From the NCBI GenBank assembly GCA_030280995.1, contig JASXTE010000015.1, positions 21,348,501 through 21,412,500 on the forward strand: DNA of 64,000 bases. Reading direction: 5' to 3'. Made by a program: the position numbers and the translations under genes. Positions 1 through 12,653 of the stretch are shown here, piece by piece (within the stretch, counting starts at the first letter, position 1; each line of letters starts with the position of its first letter). Origin of the DNA: Hemileia vastatrix (taxonomy: Eukaryota > Basidiomycota > Pucciniomycetes > Pucciniales > Zaghouaniaceae). The notes under the pieces are model-generated. The model saw only the letters and a list, made by a program, of their open reading frames with translations, did not search any database and was not told the origin of the DNA.

Positions 1-3000
1 AAGATCAAAATTAGAATTTCAATCATAGTTCTAGAGGAGACCATGAGCTATGAAAGTCATTGCTTGATGTAGCTTATCATGATTTGAAAGTAAGGAAGGC
101 ATGACTCTTATATGGTATAAAAATGTAAATGATGTACAATTTTTTTGAGTTATGAAATTTTATGTTTGGAATGCTGTGTATGGATGGGATGATGCTGAAA
201 AATCAGTGAAATGGGACGTTATGGTGAAATCAGCACTTTTGGTTGAGAAAGTGCAGATTTGAGTGAAATAAGTGACTTATTTCATTTTGATATCCACCAG
301 TGTTGGGGCTAGAGTATGATAAAAATACACACTTAAGAAGTGCAGATTTGGTCAAATTTAAGTGTTAATTTTCCAGAACTGAAAGAACCTAATATGTTTC
401 ATTAGTACTTTTAAAGTCTTTGAATAGTGTTAAAATTATATACTCTATTTTTCTACCAACTATAAGATTTTAAACCATTTATAATTAGTGAGATTTTAAT
501 TACTGAGACCCTTTTATTGAGTTATAGTTTAATACTTATTAGATTGGTACTACAGTACTCATATAGGACCATTAAAACCTTCTAGACAACTGACCAATAA
601 AGCTATTCAAATCTCTGTACTTGAACTCAGCTTGACAATTGAGGACCTTTCTATGAGAATTTTGTTGGTTATTGTCAGCCAGGCTACTAGACATACCAAG
701 CAAATAATTTTACTTTTACTAGAGTAGAAATACACCATTAATTCTCATTGTACTATTTATAACTTAATTTATAACTTACTTATAATATTGTAACTAATTA
801 ATAAGTAAAGTTATGTAAAGATATAATTAAAATTTTCCCTCATTTTTTATTCCTTTACAGAGTCCTCATGACAGCTGAAAAGTAGACTAAAGTATAAAAA
901 TACTAAATATTAAAATCAAATATTTTTAATTTACATTTGAAATATACAGAAAACTAAAATAAATTAAATAATTCTAATTACATTTGACATATACAGTTAA
1001 ATACTGTATAATATAAGAACATTCTTTATAGAATAAACCTTAATATTGGTAATTTCCATTGTGTGGAATAGTTCTCTCTGAGTTACTCTTGCATGTAGAC
1101 ATGTGGTTCTGCATTTTCTCTCTTTTTAGCCTATAAAAGGCCTCTAAATATCTTTGTTTTTGATCATTACATTCTTACTTCACAATCAATTATTATATAT
1201 AATAAAATTTATTACTACTACTACTATTCTCAGTATTTACAAGAACCTGACTCTAGAGATTTAAGTAATATTAATGATAAAATATTTAACTACTATTTAA
1301 GTAATAAAATATTTAGAAATACATTTGTACCTTTTTTTTTGAAATCTTGAGTTTTCCTCTACCTTCATTGCTGTTGGACTTCTGGAAATACTTTCTAGAC
1401 CTTAAGTGCCCCTTGAAAATTGGGAGCCTTTCCAAATTTTTTTCAACCCATCAATGCCTTGACACTGGCAACTGTGGGACTATTGACTTCAGCACCTATA
1501 GTTATTTTTGGAAAAATGACAAATAACAAACATCAAAGGCACCTGACTATCATTTTTTCTGCAATCAGGATTTGAACCTTGTCCCAAATTTAAGTTTTAT
1601 ATAGATGTTTTGGTACACATCTCACAGTAACACAGAAGAATCTCAGGAGTGCAGAAAAAAGGCTCAATTCTCAAAAGTGCAAAAATGGGGTTGTCAGGAA
1701 GGATGGTTATAGAAGTGAAACTAAGGAGTATTCAAAGCGCAGGAAAAGATAGACTCTCCATGCACACTTTCTTTAAAGGCAGCAAATATATACAAGCAGC
1801 GGCAAGTAAAGAAATGAGGGAAATGTGTACTGGACTATACAATTAGAGGATATATAATGTACTTGCAAAAGCTATAGTTAGCGCTATATGCATACTACAG
1901 AGTTAAGTAACAGTGACAAGAGATAACATGAAAGATCATGCCTACGATAAGGATGATGCCTTTTAGGTAAAGCTGTGTTCACATGTTGAGATGATAAACA
2001 CATCAAAGGAAGAAGAAAATGCTAGAAAGACAAATATTTTTCAAGTAGCGCTTAAGGAAAAGAGTAGCAAGTAAGATCTGAAAAAGGAGTTTCATTCACT
2101 TAGCGTAGAAGGTTTCACTATTAGCAGGGACTCATATGGAAATTGTGGGTTAAACAAAAGGTATTAAAGTGGTACAGCACCTATTATTTAAGTCAGGATT
2201 TTCAGGAAATGTAGGGTATGTACAGGAGAGTGGAGTTTCAGGCGCTAATGGTAGTTCTTATATAGATGTTTTGGGATCTATTAGAACCATGAATTACACA
2301 ATAAATGTACATAGACCAATTATATACTTAGATACCATTTGATATTCTTGTATAGCACTAAAACTATGTAGGAAACCAAGTAGGGGAAAGGAGCATAGGG
2401 GTAGGGTGCTGAACATATAAGTGTATATAAAAAGCACTTATCTTTTAAAAAAGCAGGAGCAATAGTTAGTGATTAAATTGCAGTAGATATTTTTCTTTTA
2501 GAAAAATAGTGAAATACATATATTTTAAATCTTTTACATATCAGGTGTGCATATCAGAAGTAGGGCTGTAGAGTTTTTTTATTGCAACAGTAAGAATTGT
2601 ATTAGATAGAGCAATTCAAGAGGAAGTGACTGAGAATCTATCTAGCTAAAATTTTGGTTGCTTATATTAAAATATATTTCCCTTTTCTTTAAGAAGATCT
2701 CTACAAATTTATCCTACATTCTCCTCCATAAACAAAATCAATAATCACACTTATAATATGTGCTTACATTGTCTTTAAAAATAAAAGTGGCAGGTGCTTC
2801 TTCTAAAATTGGTTGTAGAAAGTAGAACCAACCCATCTTAGAATTGTGTCTATAGCTTAGTATTTTAGAACTCTTTTTCCTTCTACATTTTGTGTCCCAA
2901 GAGTGGCAGTCAGATTGTAAGCTTGGTTATTATTTTGTTTATTTTTTTAGGATTTTTTTGAAGAGGAAATAATCAAGCCAGCACTTCAGAAGAGGTGTTG

Positions 3001-3239
3001 TAGGGTCTAAAACAAGTGGATCACACCATTATCAGAGGATAGCATAGGGCTGTATTAAAAGAATAAAGTTGGTATAAGCTTTAGTGCTAATTTATTTTTT
3101 ATAATCATTATTTTAGTAGTTAAAAAGGTAGAATAAATCCTTCAGCTACTACTTTAAAAGTCACTCAGGAGAGGGAAATATCATCCAATTCTATGGCGTT
3201 TCTACCACCTAGGGTCTTTACAATTATTATGTGTGAGGA
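1..3239. other. AT-rich region without a convincing gene
   Basis: No open frame here has a recognisable domain; the longest frame of note (1649-1846, 65 codons) is low-complexity and unsupported. A TATA-like box (CCTATAAAAGGCC, about 1130) is followed by an AT-rich stretch and could belong to an old LTR. Positions about 2690-2970 are an inverted, diverged copy of 8270-8560, so at least part of this interval is a retroelement end on the - strand. Confidence 0.5.
2690..2970 (-). repeat. Inverted copy of an LTR-like segment
   Basis: Read on the - strand, this segment aligns with 8270-8560 on the + strand. Both contain AGAGTTCTA followed by a TATAGACACAATT block, then AAGATGGGTTGGTTCT, then similar AT-rich sequence. 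The 8270-8560 copy lies in the 3' end of the decayed + strand retroelement, so the copy here is probably a solo or truncated LTR of a related element in the opposite orientation. Divergence is clear by eye and the boundaries are approximate. Confidence 0.55.
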
Positions 3240-3279
3240 TGGAAGCTTGTAATTTACTGGTAATAACACTCAAAAGTTT

Positions 3280-3576
3280 TTGAGGAGGTTTGAGAAAGTG
3301 GCAGAAGTACATGGAGAATCAGATTATGATATGGTGTGTCAATTGTTATTTTTTGTTGAAAATGAATGTAAAGATGATCTAGAGGAACTGGGTGGTCATT
3401 GGAAATGCAACTGGACGGTTCTGAAAGTGCAGATGTTAAAAAGAAGGCCTAAACTTCCCAAGGAAACTAGGTATACATTCAAGGATCTAGATGTATTGGT
3501 AAATAGGGCAAAGTCTAAAGGGGGTGTTAGATACCCTAAAGATTTTAAATATTTCCAACAAGAATTCAAAAAGTAA
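3280..3576 (+). pseudogene. gag remnant of relic 1
   Basis: A 98-codon open stretch resembles residues around 20-110 of the element M Gag: both have a phenylalanine-rich start, a KVAEV/AAVDG-like helix, VRFF/LLFFVE and a later WKxL/WVKLS block. Homologous sequence continues past the stop to about 3950 in other frames, ending in a coiled-coil-like segment (MKRIDELEKK). Gag would form the virus-like particle. The reading frame is broken, so no product is expected. Confidence 0.5.
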
Positions 3577-4842
3577 CAATGATTTCAGTGATACTTGTGT
3601 GTCTTTACCTTGGTTTTGTGAGTCACTAGTGCCTGAGGTTGAAGATTGGGTGAATAGGTGCCTTGATAGCAAAGAAATATTGGTTGAAAAAAGAATGGGG
3701 ATTATAAGCATCCAGGGTTGGCGGAAGTGGAAATGGCTGTGGAAAAAGAAATGAAGTTGCATTGGGTAGAGTCCTAAGCAGCAAGGCTTCATTTAAAGTA
3801 TTTAGAGGTGATAGAGGTTTCACCTAGTTCTGGATCACCTTCCTCAGCATCAATTCCAAAAGCTAAGGCAATGCCACAGGATTTGAATTCTGTGATGAAA
3901 AGAATTGATGAGTTGGAGAAGAAGTTGATTGAAGCAGATTAACCCAAGCCTATATTTACTCCTCAACCATCCCTAGTTTCTTCTATTGTATGATATAATT
4001 TTAATGAAGAAGTTCATACAAGGATGAGGTGTAATTCTGTTCAAAAAGACAAAGAAGATAAAGTTGTTTTTGGAGATGGGACAGAAACATGCTAGAGGAT
4101 GGAAAAAAGTTTGTTATGTTTGAGGATAAACAAATGTAAGCCAAGGTCATTAATCAAATCAACAAAATAGCTATGGAGGTAAAGTCTAGTAAGGGCAAGG
4201 AGCCTGCAGATAAAAACTCAAAATCAGTAACTCTTGAAGGTACTTGCTGTATTGGATTTTAAGGTTAAAGAAGAAAAGTTGGAAGCGCCACTCACAACAG
4301 CGCAGTTGGAGATGTAGACAGAAAAGCATAAGAAGATAGTTCCACCAATTGTTGGTAGGCCAAGAAGGGCTGGAGTCAAATAGGCAAATCCTGTGGATAT
4401 TGAGGAAGTAAAATATGCTACAAGGGAGAATACACCTGTTTCACTCAAAGACATAGAAAAGTAGGATGAATCTTGGAATAAAATGTATGATGATTTGGAT
4501 CAGTTTATCAATGAAAAACCTTTAGAAGAACCAGAAGAAGTGCAATGGAGAGCAGTTCCCAATGAAGCAATACCAGGAGCAAAACATAGTACTTCAAAGA
4601 ACCCTCCAGGTAGGGGCAAATCTGAAGTAAAGGCAACTCAACCTAAATGGAAGATGCCAAATACAATTCATTCTAATTTTCCTAAGGCAGATGAGGATTT
4701 AGTTGGGCAGTGTTTGAAAACTATGGTTTCAGTTTGACTGGGGGTGCTGACAGCAGTAGCACAAGATGTAGCAAATGGAGTTATGGATAAGTGAAGGAAG
4801 AAAAGGGTTTCTAATTGCACTGAGTTTGAAGTAGGAGAGAAG

Positions 4843-5166
4843 TTGTTTCAGCCAGTTTTTAGATTTCCTAGGGCTCCAAATTATGCAGGTCCTTTAGTAT
4901 ATTTAACAATTACTATAATTGGTAAGCAGATTAGATCATTAGTTGATACAGGCTCCCAAATTGATGTGGTTTCAGTGGATGATGCTGTGGAGATAGGGCT
5001 CCAAGTAAAAGATGGAAAAGCTACTGTTTCACGAATTGGTGGTGGTAGGTTACTTTTTATGGTGGTAGCAGAGTATGTAGGCACTAGAGTTGCAGGACTG
5101 ATGATGGATACTCATATTTATGCTCAAATGGGTGTAGTTAAACCAGTTTTAGGAGCACCATTTTGA
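4843..5166 (+). pseudogene. Aspartic protease remnant of relic 1
   Basis: A 107-codon open stretch contains the retroviral-type protease active-site motif LVDTGSQIDVVS, followed by a glycine-rich flap region (RIGGG) and the second hydrophobic block ending KPVLGAPF. It aligns with the element M protease (33992-34615), which has LVDSGSQINLIS and KTVLGGPF at the same spacing. Upstream, 4483-4737 is an acidic linker that probably belongs to the Gag tail. Stops on both sides show it is no longer joined to gag or RT. Confidence 0.7.
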
Positions 5167-5849
5167 ATAGATAATTGTGCAACTATTGATTATTTCTTAA
5201 ATAAAACTATTGGAATTAAGATTATTTGTGAAAAAGGTATTCCAGTGACAGAAGTCTTAGTAGTTCCTAAGGATGGTGGCTTGAAAACTAAATACACTGG
5301 ATCTGTGAGGTTAGAGAAAGAAAGAGAGATTTATGAGGGAGTCTAAGTTGATTAGATGAGGAAACTTCTTGGAAGGAGACAACTTTTTCATTAGGGGCAG
5401 GAATTTTAGGTGTTACTATCTCCCAAGATGAGAGGAACCCAGATAGTAATCAGTCAGTCCAACAGAAGGGGATACATAAAGTGTTACTTCATAGGTATCT
5501 TGGTAATACTACTGTAGAATGTATTATACCTAGGCTTTTTGATTTATTTGATTCTGGATTTTTTTATACTTATGTTAAAAAAAGAAGACAAAAATAGGAT
5601 GTAGGTATAACTCAGAATTATATTAGAAAAAGTCTAATATTAAGTAATGAAGGCAGAAGTTGGTGCTATCTAGCATCAAAGTATAAACCAGTAGTGAATA
5701 GGTTTCAGTGAGTTAATTTACCAATTCCATATTTATATACTTCTTTTTAGAGGACTGCACTGTCTAGTAATTTTATGATACACCTTTCACAAATTTTCCA
5801 CATGAATTACACCTACTAGTAAAATTACAATGGAGAGACTTCAGATGGT

Positions 5850-6590
5850 TGATTTTTGAACAGAGGATTGGTTATCACAAGAATAAAGAGGTTATTATTA
5901 CATGTTATGGCTCTTAGGGAGAAATATATTGCGTCTTCAGAAGAGGGAAGAGATTTGTTAAAGCACTCTTATGGTAAACCTTACATTGTTTCAGTTATAC
6001 ATCATGCGCTGTGGCAAAAGATGGATTTTCTAATGCCAGAAGCTATAAGATAAGAGTATGCAGAATTATTCAGGGAAGTTTTAAGGTCTTCCTTGTATGA
6101 ACAGTCAATGTGAAGCTACTCAAGTCCAGTATTTTTTGTTGTTAAACACAGCAGTGAATGAAGGGTTGTTCATGATTTAAGGGAGATGAACAAGGTCACA
6201 GAAAAGGAGGCAGGAATGCCACCAACACAAGAAGAGTTTGTGGATTATTTTGCAGGATGTGTATATAGTGGATTAGGAGATATTATGGGAGGATACAATG
6301 AGCATGAATCGGACAAATTGTTGAGGCCCATGACTACATTTGAAACTCAATTGGGGTGCTTAAGGTTAAAAGGGTTACCACAGGGTGCTAAAAACTCAGC
6401 GGAAGTGTATCAGGGGAAGATGATGTGGATATTACAGGAGGAAATTCCAAGCATGTGGGAATTTTCATTAATGACAGCAAAATAAAAGGACCAGCCAGAA
6501 AATATAATGGGGAGATTCTAGAGGAGAACCCAAACATAAGGAGGTTTATTTGGGAATATTTAATTACTCTTGAAAGGGTACTTTTTAGGA
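5850..6590 (+). pseudogene. Reverse transcriptase palm remnant of relic 1
   Basis: Pieces in more than one frame (5856-6053 and 6186-6485 are the clearest) match the element M RT: a LLKHSYGKPY block, then KVTEKEAGMPPTQEEFVDYFAG, GLGDIMGGYNE and the LKGLPQGAKNS block. The catalytic FIDD region survives only as frame-shifted sequence after 6450. In-frame stops occur between the pieces, for example after a PEAIR block near 6053. Confidence 0.7.
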
Positions 6591-6603
6591 TATAGAAGGC
6601 TGA

Positions 6604-7053
6604 TTGGCAGTCTCAGTTTCAAAAGTTTCTTTTTGTGTGCCAGTTCTAGATATTGTTGGACATGTTGTATGTAGGAAGGGAAGAATAATAGCAGAAAAAC
6701 AGAAAAGCATGGTACTTATGTGGCCAAGACCAAAAAATACTATTGAAGTTAGAGGGCTTTTAGGCATTTGTGCATATGTAAGGATGTTTATTTGCGATTT
6801 TGCTTTTCTGTCTTCACCTTTAAGGCACTTAATGAAAAAAGATGTTGTATGGGATCGGATGGAGGAATGCAAGGAGTCATTCAAATTTTTGAAAAGGATT
6901 GTAGGAAAAGATATCCTTTTAAATAGATTGGTGTATGGACCAGGCATTGAAGAAATTACTCTGGCCTTGGATTCCAGTGTGTCTGCAGTAGGCGCAGTTT
7001 TAAAGAAAGAGGATGAGGAAGGTAATGATAGACCTGTCCTTTATAAATATTAA
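6604..7053 (+). pseudogene. RT thumb and start of RNase H, relic 1
   Basis: A 149-codon open stretch runs through the RT connection (LDIVGHVVCRKGRI, WPRPKNTIEVRGLLGICAY) into the first strand of RNase H (LALDSSVSAVGAVL, with the first catalytic Asp). It then stops abruptly at PVLYKY. The matching region of element M continues for more than 500 codons before the integrase tail, so the rest of RNase H and the integrase core have been lost here. Confidence 0.75.
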
Positions 7054-7315
7054 ATATTGGGATGAGCATTTAGGGCACAGATTGATGAAACCATTGAACC
7101 CAGGGGATTTGGATTTGGTCTATAACAGAAGTTTAGAAGGCTAACGGGAGAAAACTTTTGCTGACAGATATAATGGTCTTATAGGGTCAGAAAGAAAAAA
7201 ACTTGAGGGTCTTACTTACTGGAGGAATTTAATGGTACTTAATGGAAGCAATGTGTAGCAGTTGATATGAGAAAAAGATTCTACCCAAGAGGGATACTAG
7301 TTACTTAGGAATTAC
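7054..7315 (+). pseudogene. Integrase C-terminal remnant of relic 1
   Basis: Directly after the RNase H fragment the translation changes to an integrase tail: KYWDEHLGHRLMKPLNPGD, then LVYNRSLEG, FADRYNG and RFYPRG, the same order as in element M at 29572-29800. The junction at about 7050-7060 is therefore an internal deletion of roughly 2 kb judged by element M. At least one stop interrupts the tail. Confidence 0.7.
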
Positions 7316-7394
7316 CTCCAGGATGAAGATAAACTAACAATATTTTTTTTACTCTTGGCAGAGTATAGACTATAATCAGTATGTTTTTGAGGAT

Positions 7395-7670
7395 GCTATG
7401 ACACAACTGTGATGACTAGGGTGCTAGAAATGAAAAAGCAACTATGGCTGAACAAGTGGTTGGAATTAGTGCTCAACATAACCTTTTTGGAATAAATATT
7501 TTTTGTTTTTAGAGGGGATATGAAGAAAGGGGTCAAATGGATAGAGGAACTGCTGTCTGGGCAAATCAGAATGCTACAGTAGGCTTAGAAGAAAGGGGAA
7601 ATTTAGCTGAAGAGATTGACAGATGGATCACCCAATTCAGAGACCTGGGATTGCTAAAATCTCAGTAGTA
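7395..7670 (+). pseudogene. Sense-strand accessory ORF remnant after pol, relic 1
   Basis: Downstream of the integrase tail, two segments keep protein-level similarity to the - strand of relic 2 at 60820-61132. The first reads VMTRVLEMKKQLWLNKWLE here and VTDRVLAVEKKLWLNKQLE there. The second contains DRGTAVWANQNA here and DRGKAVWANQKA there. The two segments look like exons separated by a short intron-like gap ending in TTTTAG. The product is unknown; conservation of residues between two badly decayed copies suggests a real third ORF in this family. Confidence 0.45.
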
Positions 7671-7850
7671 ATGATTGATTATTGAGGGTAAGAGTTATTT
7701 AAAGATAGTAGAGGGAGAAAAAAAAGTGCTCTACTCTCCTTTTTGTTGTTCTTATGATAATAAATTGTGTCACAAAGTGCTACACACTTTTTTTATGATA
7801 TTTTTTACAAAATGTTATGATTTATGATAATTTCAAAGTGCAAGCATAGT

Positions 7851-8120
7851 TTAAAAGAATCTATGCACAGATTCTAAAGAGCTAAAGTGCTGAAAAACTG
7901 AGGTTAAAGGAGAGCTATGACTAATCAGAGTCTCCTTTGAACTAGCAGGGAATCCTTTCCATTCTTCAGGAATAATAAATTTATTGGGATTGGCAGGAAA
8001 TCCAGGGATAGAGGTTGAAATGTTTTTATTCATTAGCTGAACAATCATTTCAATGTTATGGTAGCAAGCATTTTGTTCATTTCCAGAAAATGCAGGAGCA
8101 CAGTTTTATGAAGATGACAT
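7851..8120 (-). pseudogene. Antisense accessory ORF remnant, relic 1
   Basis: On the strand opposite to pol, a frame starting with ATG at 8118-8120 gives MSSS, a stop, then APAFS, EMIVQLMNKNISTSIP, FPANPNKFI and EEWKG. The + strand of relic 2 at 60376-60582 gives the same series (MSSSYN, APAFS, EMIGQIMNK, STSIP, FPADPNSFI, EEWKG), also opposite to its pol. Conserved residues amid heavy nucleotide decay argue that this was a coding antisense gene. Function unknown. Confidence 0.55.
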
Positions 8121-8269
8121 GGCTTCATAAATGAGGCCAAGCCATGAGAAGAATTGCATCAAATATACAAATGGAAGAGGTAGAGGAACCTATTCTAAAA
8201 AAAGAGATATGTTAAAGCCTTTGAAGAAAGAAGAATTAGGGATGATTATTTAAAAATAAAGATGATAGA

Positions 8270-8965
8270 CTTACTGGCTTGTAAATTTGTAGGCTGCCCA
8301 GACAGAGATAGCACTCTTACATTGTTAGGCATAAAGGTAGATGATGATTGCATTGTGATTTTGTAGACAAGAAAGAGTTCTATAATATTAATATATAGAC
8401 ACAATTTCAAGATGGGTTGGTTCTCCTTAAATATAAGTTGAAAAAGAAGTGACTTCCACTCTAATATTTAAATACAGTGAAAGTAAGTATCCTAAGTCTG
8501 GTTATTTATTCCGGGTGTGGAGTTGGAAGTAAAATGACAGTTAATAATAATTACAGGTATAAAAGATAAATATATTCTAATATAAGCAATAAAAATGTTG
8601 GCTAGATCTATTCTCAATAAGCACTAGTATTCTCAGTCACTCCCTCTTGAAGAGCTCTATCTGATACTATCCTTAAAGTAGAAATAAAATTACTCTACAG
8701 AGCTACTTCTGGTATGCACACCCAATATGTACAAAAAAAATCTTTTTATGTATTAATTACTAAATCACATGCACAAAAAAGTCTACTATATACAAGTGAG
8801 TACTTATATACATTTGTATGTTCAGTGCCCCTTTTGTATTTTTCCTTTCCCTACAGTTATTACTACACATGTTCAGTGCTAATACAAGTATATCAAAGGG
8901 TATCTAAACATCCCAAAGATCTAACACCACAGAAAAAATGGGGGGGGTATTGCTAGCAATACCCC
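8270..8965 (+). repeat. 3' LTR-like end of relic 1, closed by a 22-bp palindrome
   Basis: The segment contains the block repeated in inverted form at 2690-2970. It ends in ACACCACAG, a G-run and a perfect 22-bp palindrome (half-site GGGGTATTGCT) at 8944-8965. The same end, in inverted orientation, lies at 48785-48827. The exact 5' border of the LTR could not be placed. Confidence 0.5.
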
Positions 8966-10867
8966 TTGCTTGAACTCCGTTGAGCCACAAATCTATGCTT
9001 GAATTATGCACACATCATCACCATGTAGGAAATTGTTTGGCCTTACATTTAGTCAGAGATTTGTCACAAATTGAGCTCAAGATGAACCTACATTGATCAC
9101 AGTTTGATCTTGTAAAATCCTAATTTGATCATCAGTTAAACTCCCTTTGATCTCACTTTGATCTAACATAAGCTTTTGCATATCCAATATGTCAACTATT
9201 CACTTTCAAAAAGATTCGTAATGAATTTCACATGGAATATTAGAAACGAAACCAGTAATTTTGAGTAAATGTCTCATCAAAATGATTAATCTACAACAAA
9301 AGACCATCAAAATTCAATCTGATTACTGAAAACTTTTGGTAAAATGACTAATAGATATTTAAATTGTAAAATAATATTCCATTTCTCAATTTCAAATTCA
9401 AAATATAAATCCTCGTTTGAAATGTGAATTTTGTAGATTCTTGCCTTCCTATATTATGAGTAATATTTGAGGTATTTTACACCTTTGTAAATATGGTGTT
9501 GTGCTGCTAGAAATTATCTCTGTTTCAATTCAACTTTATTGAAGCTTGATTCCAGAATGATACATATTTTATAACTATTTTGAGAAAAAAGTCACTAGTA
9601 ATGAATTTAGCCTTTTATCTGTCCTTTATTAAACCTCACTTAATCCTACTTAAATCCAAATTGACCCACAAAAACCTTATTTGGGATATTTTTTAGCCCA
9701 GGATGATTCAAGATTGGAGCAAAATATTATTTTAAATATCCAATATGCCTATTGATTAAATTTCTTCAAGCTTACTTTAAATTCACATTAACATTAACTT
9801 TCACAGGAAATATTAAACACAAATCTTGAAAATATAGTATTTAAAATCATAATAAATATAATATAATATGCTTACAACAAAATTCTCTTTCTGGATTAAT
9901 TGAAACAAAAAATTGTTCATTTGTGAAAATAGAAAAAATACTATCCATCCTGAATTTAGAATTCATTTTTAAAAATTTAATGCCCCCTCACTTTCAAGTT
10001 TATCATGTATTTCGAAAATTATATTTTTAATAATTTTGTGAATAGTACACCTGAGATATAAACTTGGGGATATCAAAAACTAAAACATCAGCAAATTGAA
10101 ATGTTTTTTATTGTTATGAATGGAAATAATGATTGAAAAACACCATTAGAGCAAGTTTGATTTTGAATAATAGGCATACTTTCTCATGTAAATTTCAATA
10201 AAAATAATTTTTATTCTTACATAAGTTGCGGTGGATACATTTGAGCTCAAAAAGAATTAAAATTGACAAAATAAGACTTCTATAATTCATATTCAAAAAT
10301 GAAATCACCCTTCATTATCTACCTGTAAACTATTTTAAATTGAATAATTTCAAAGTCAGTATATACTGATGTTATTTTTTCTTCTAAAAAATTTATTATA
10401 TAGATTAATAGTCATAAACAGTTGACATAGATGTTAAATTTATATAAGAAATCTTTAATTCATAAAATGATAAAACTATCTTTTATGTAAAAAGTGATGA
10501 AGGAAAAAAATATTATTAACTTTTTGTTGCACTATCAATAAAATTGAAGATAGAGCATATCAAAAGTTTAAACTTAATTTCAATTTTGATATCATCATTT
10601 TATTTTATTTTACTTGAGTAGAAAACAGATTTTAAATCTCAATATAATTTTAAATCCCATTAGTTTGTAGATTTCAACATTTGAAACTATGAAATAAATA
10701 TTTATGAAAGAATTTTACAATATTTGCCCTTCTAAAAACTCATAAATCCAACTTCAAATCTTCTAACCTTCACAAGTAACCACAATGCATTCTGAAAATA
10801 CTCTATATTTAAATAATTAAAGGTAAATAAAATTATGTTTTTATTCTTTATTTCAATTTTTGATAAA

Positions 10868-10869
10868 TA

Positions 10870-10900
<31 letters not shown>

Positions 10901-10901
10901 A
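10868..10901. repeat. TA microsatellite
   Basis: Near-perfect run of TA dinucleotides interrupted once by a C. Confidence 0.9.
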
Positions 10902-12608
10902 TTTCTTAAAAAGTCTAAGAGGGAACTTAATAGTGGTTTTGGCATTAGATATATAGATTCAACTTTCAAAAAATTTGTTTGGAATAAATTACAAAGACAA
11001 AAAGGATATATTTTGATGAAAGAATACTGATTTAGGTTCTCTTAAAATTTTATTAACCATTTTTATGGAATATTAATCCATGGCTATCATTCTTTATGAT
11101 ATTATCATAGAATTTTTTCCTTTTTTAATATAATGATTTTCTATTGTGTGGTATGTAGGCTAAGATAAGTTTAAAAGATTTATTGAAGATATATATACCA
11201 GAAACAGTATAATCTGTAGATTTATAACTATAACTTACTTTTCTGATGTTTTACATCATTGATAAGTAGCTCATGCATTACACAAGTAAATAATTATAGT
11301 CTCTGGAAATAATTCCTTGTGTATTTCAAATTTTTTGTTATTCTTAAAATCATTACTCAAATAAACTAAAAATTTCTTCAAATATTGATTGAAAGAAGGA
11401 GTTAGAAAATCTTATTTTGTAGTTATAAAAGTTTGAGTTATTTTTCATATTATCAAGTATAATGAACATTTGTAAATTTTAACTTGAAAACTAGTGATCA
11501 TAGCAAAGTAATACTGGAAGAATCAGATAAAAAGGGTGGAATAAAGTCATAGCACAACAGGAAATGATACAAAATTGTTGATTTTTATCTCATAAAATTC
11601 AACTTATTTTTAACATATTTTACCACCTTTAGATAATGTTTAGTGGATTTTAACATTATTATAACAACAAACTTAACAATGTTTTGATTTTTTTAACAAA
11701 AATAAATATTGTTAGATCATTTTTTTAAAAAATATGACTTATTTTTATGCTTTATCTACAATAGTTAGTAGTTTTTTTTGCAGAAATTACTTGTTTTGAT
11801 ATTCTATTTTTGAATTTTTTAAGAGACTTCATTGCATTAAAGTTTTGTAATAATTTTTCATTAAAGCATCATATTTTAAATCTAGAGAATTGGTTTTGAA
11901 ATAATATATATTCTCATGTTAATTGACTCATTATTTTTGGATTGATAAATTATGTTAAAATTGGGATTGCTTATTTCTAGTGAGTGTACATCATAGTTTG
12001 TTTTCAAATCAAAGATTAATAAATGGTGAAATTTGGTAAAATTCTAAATATCTTTTAAACCTTTTTGATTTAAATAATGTTTAATGTTATGTAATCATTC
12101 TATAAGTAGAACACAGTTAAAGTCTGATAATGGTACATTGCTTTCAATTTCTAATACTAAAATTCTATTCTACTTGAAACAATGTAAACTAAAGCTTGGT
12201 ATCTCATAAGAAACTCACAATTTTCAAAAATCATATTTCCAACTTTTTAAACTTGATACACATTAAAATATATTTTTAGAATAATTTCCTAATTAGTTTC
12301 AAATACTAGAAAATAATGACCTCAATTTATTTTAATACTTAAACCATTCTGATGAGTGAATTTCACAATCCTCTAAGTAACATATGGTTACCATTTATAC
12401 ACATATGCATGATTTCTCCTTTTGTTTAATTTTAGCTGAATCTAAAAAGTAAAATCACATGTTGAATATCATCTATAGATAAACTTCTTATATTAGAAGC
12501 TAATATTTCATATGAGAAATTTGTTATTGAGTTTGGGAAACATTAATAAGTGTTGGGTATTATAATTGAGCCATTTATTCAAGTAAATAAAATAGGATGA
12601 CCTTCTAA

Positions 12609-12614
<6 letters not shown>

Positions 12615-12651
<37 letters not shown>
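12615..12651. repeat. TA microsatellite
   Basis: Uninterrupted TA dinucleotide run of about 36 bp. Confidence 0.95.

Positions 12652-12653
<2 letters not shown>

Larger units (their letters stand above)
3240..8965 (+). mobile_element. Decayed Ty3/gypsy-type retroelement (relic 1)
   Basis: Fragments appear in retroelement order on the + strand: gag, aspartic protease, reverse transcriptase, start of RNase H, integrase C-terminus, then a 3' accessory region. Each fragment aligns with the more complete element M (25001-37917), for example the RT block GLGDIMGGY and the integrase tail KPLNPGD. Many stops and frame changes are present and the integrase core is missing. The right edge is set by a 22-bp perfect palindrome at 8944-8965, which also occurs at 48785. 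The left LTR was not identified. Confidence 0.75.

Noticed and set aside
1560..1580. tRNA T-arm-like sequence (GGATTTGAACC) as a tRNA or primer site
   Set aside because: No acceptor, anticodon or D-arm partner nearby and no TGG-type priming end; probably chance.
1649..1846. 65-codon frame as a gene
   Set aside because: Short, no domain, no splice partner, in decayed repeat-rich DNA.
8944..8965. Helitron 3' hairpin
   Set aside because: No CTRR end follows the hairpin and no Rep/helicase is linked; the shared sequence behaves like the end of a decayed LTR element.
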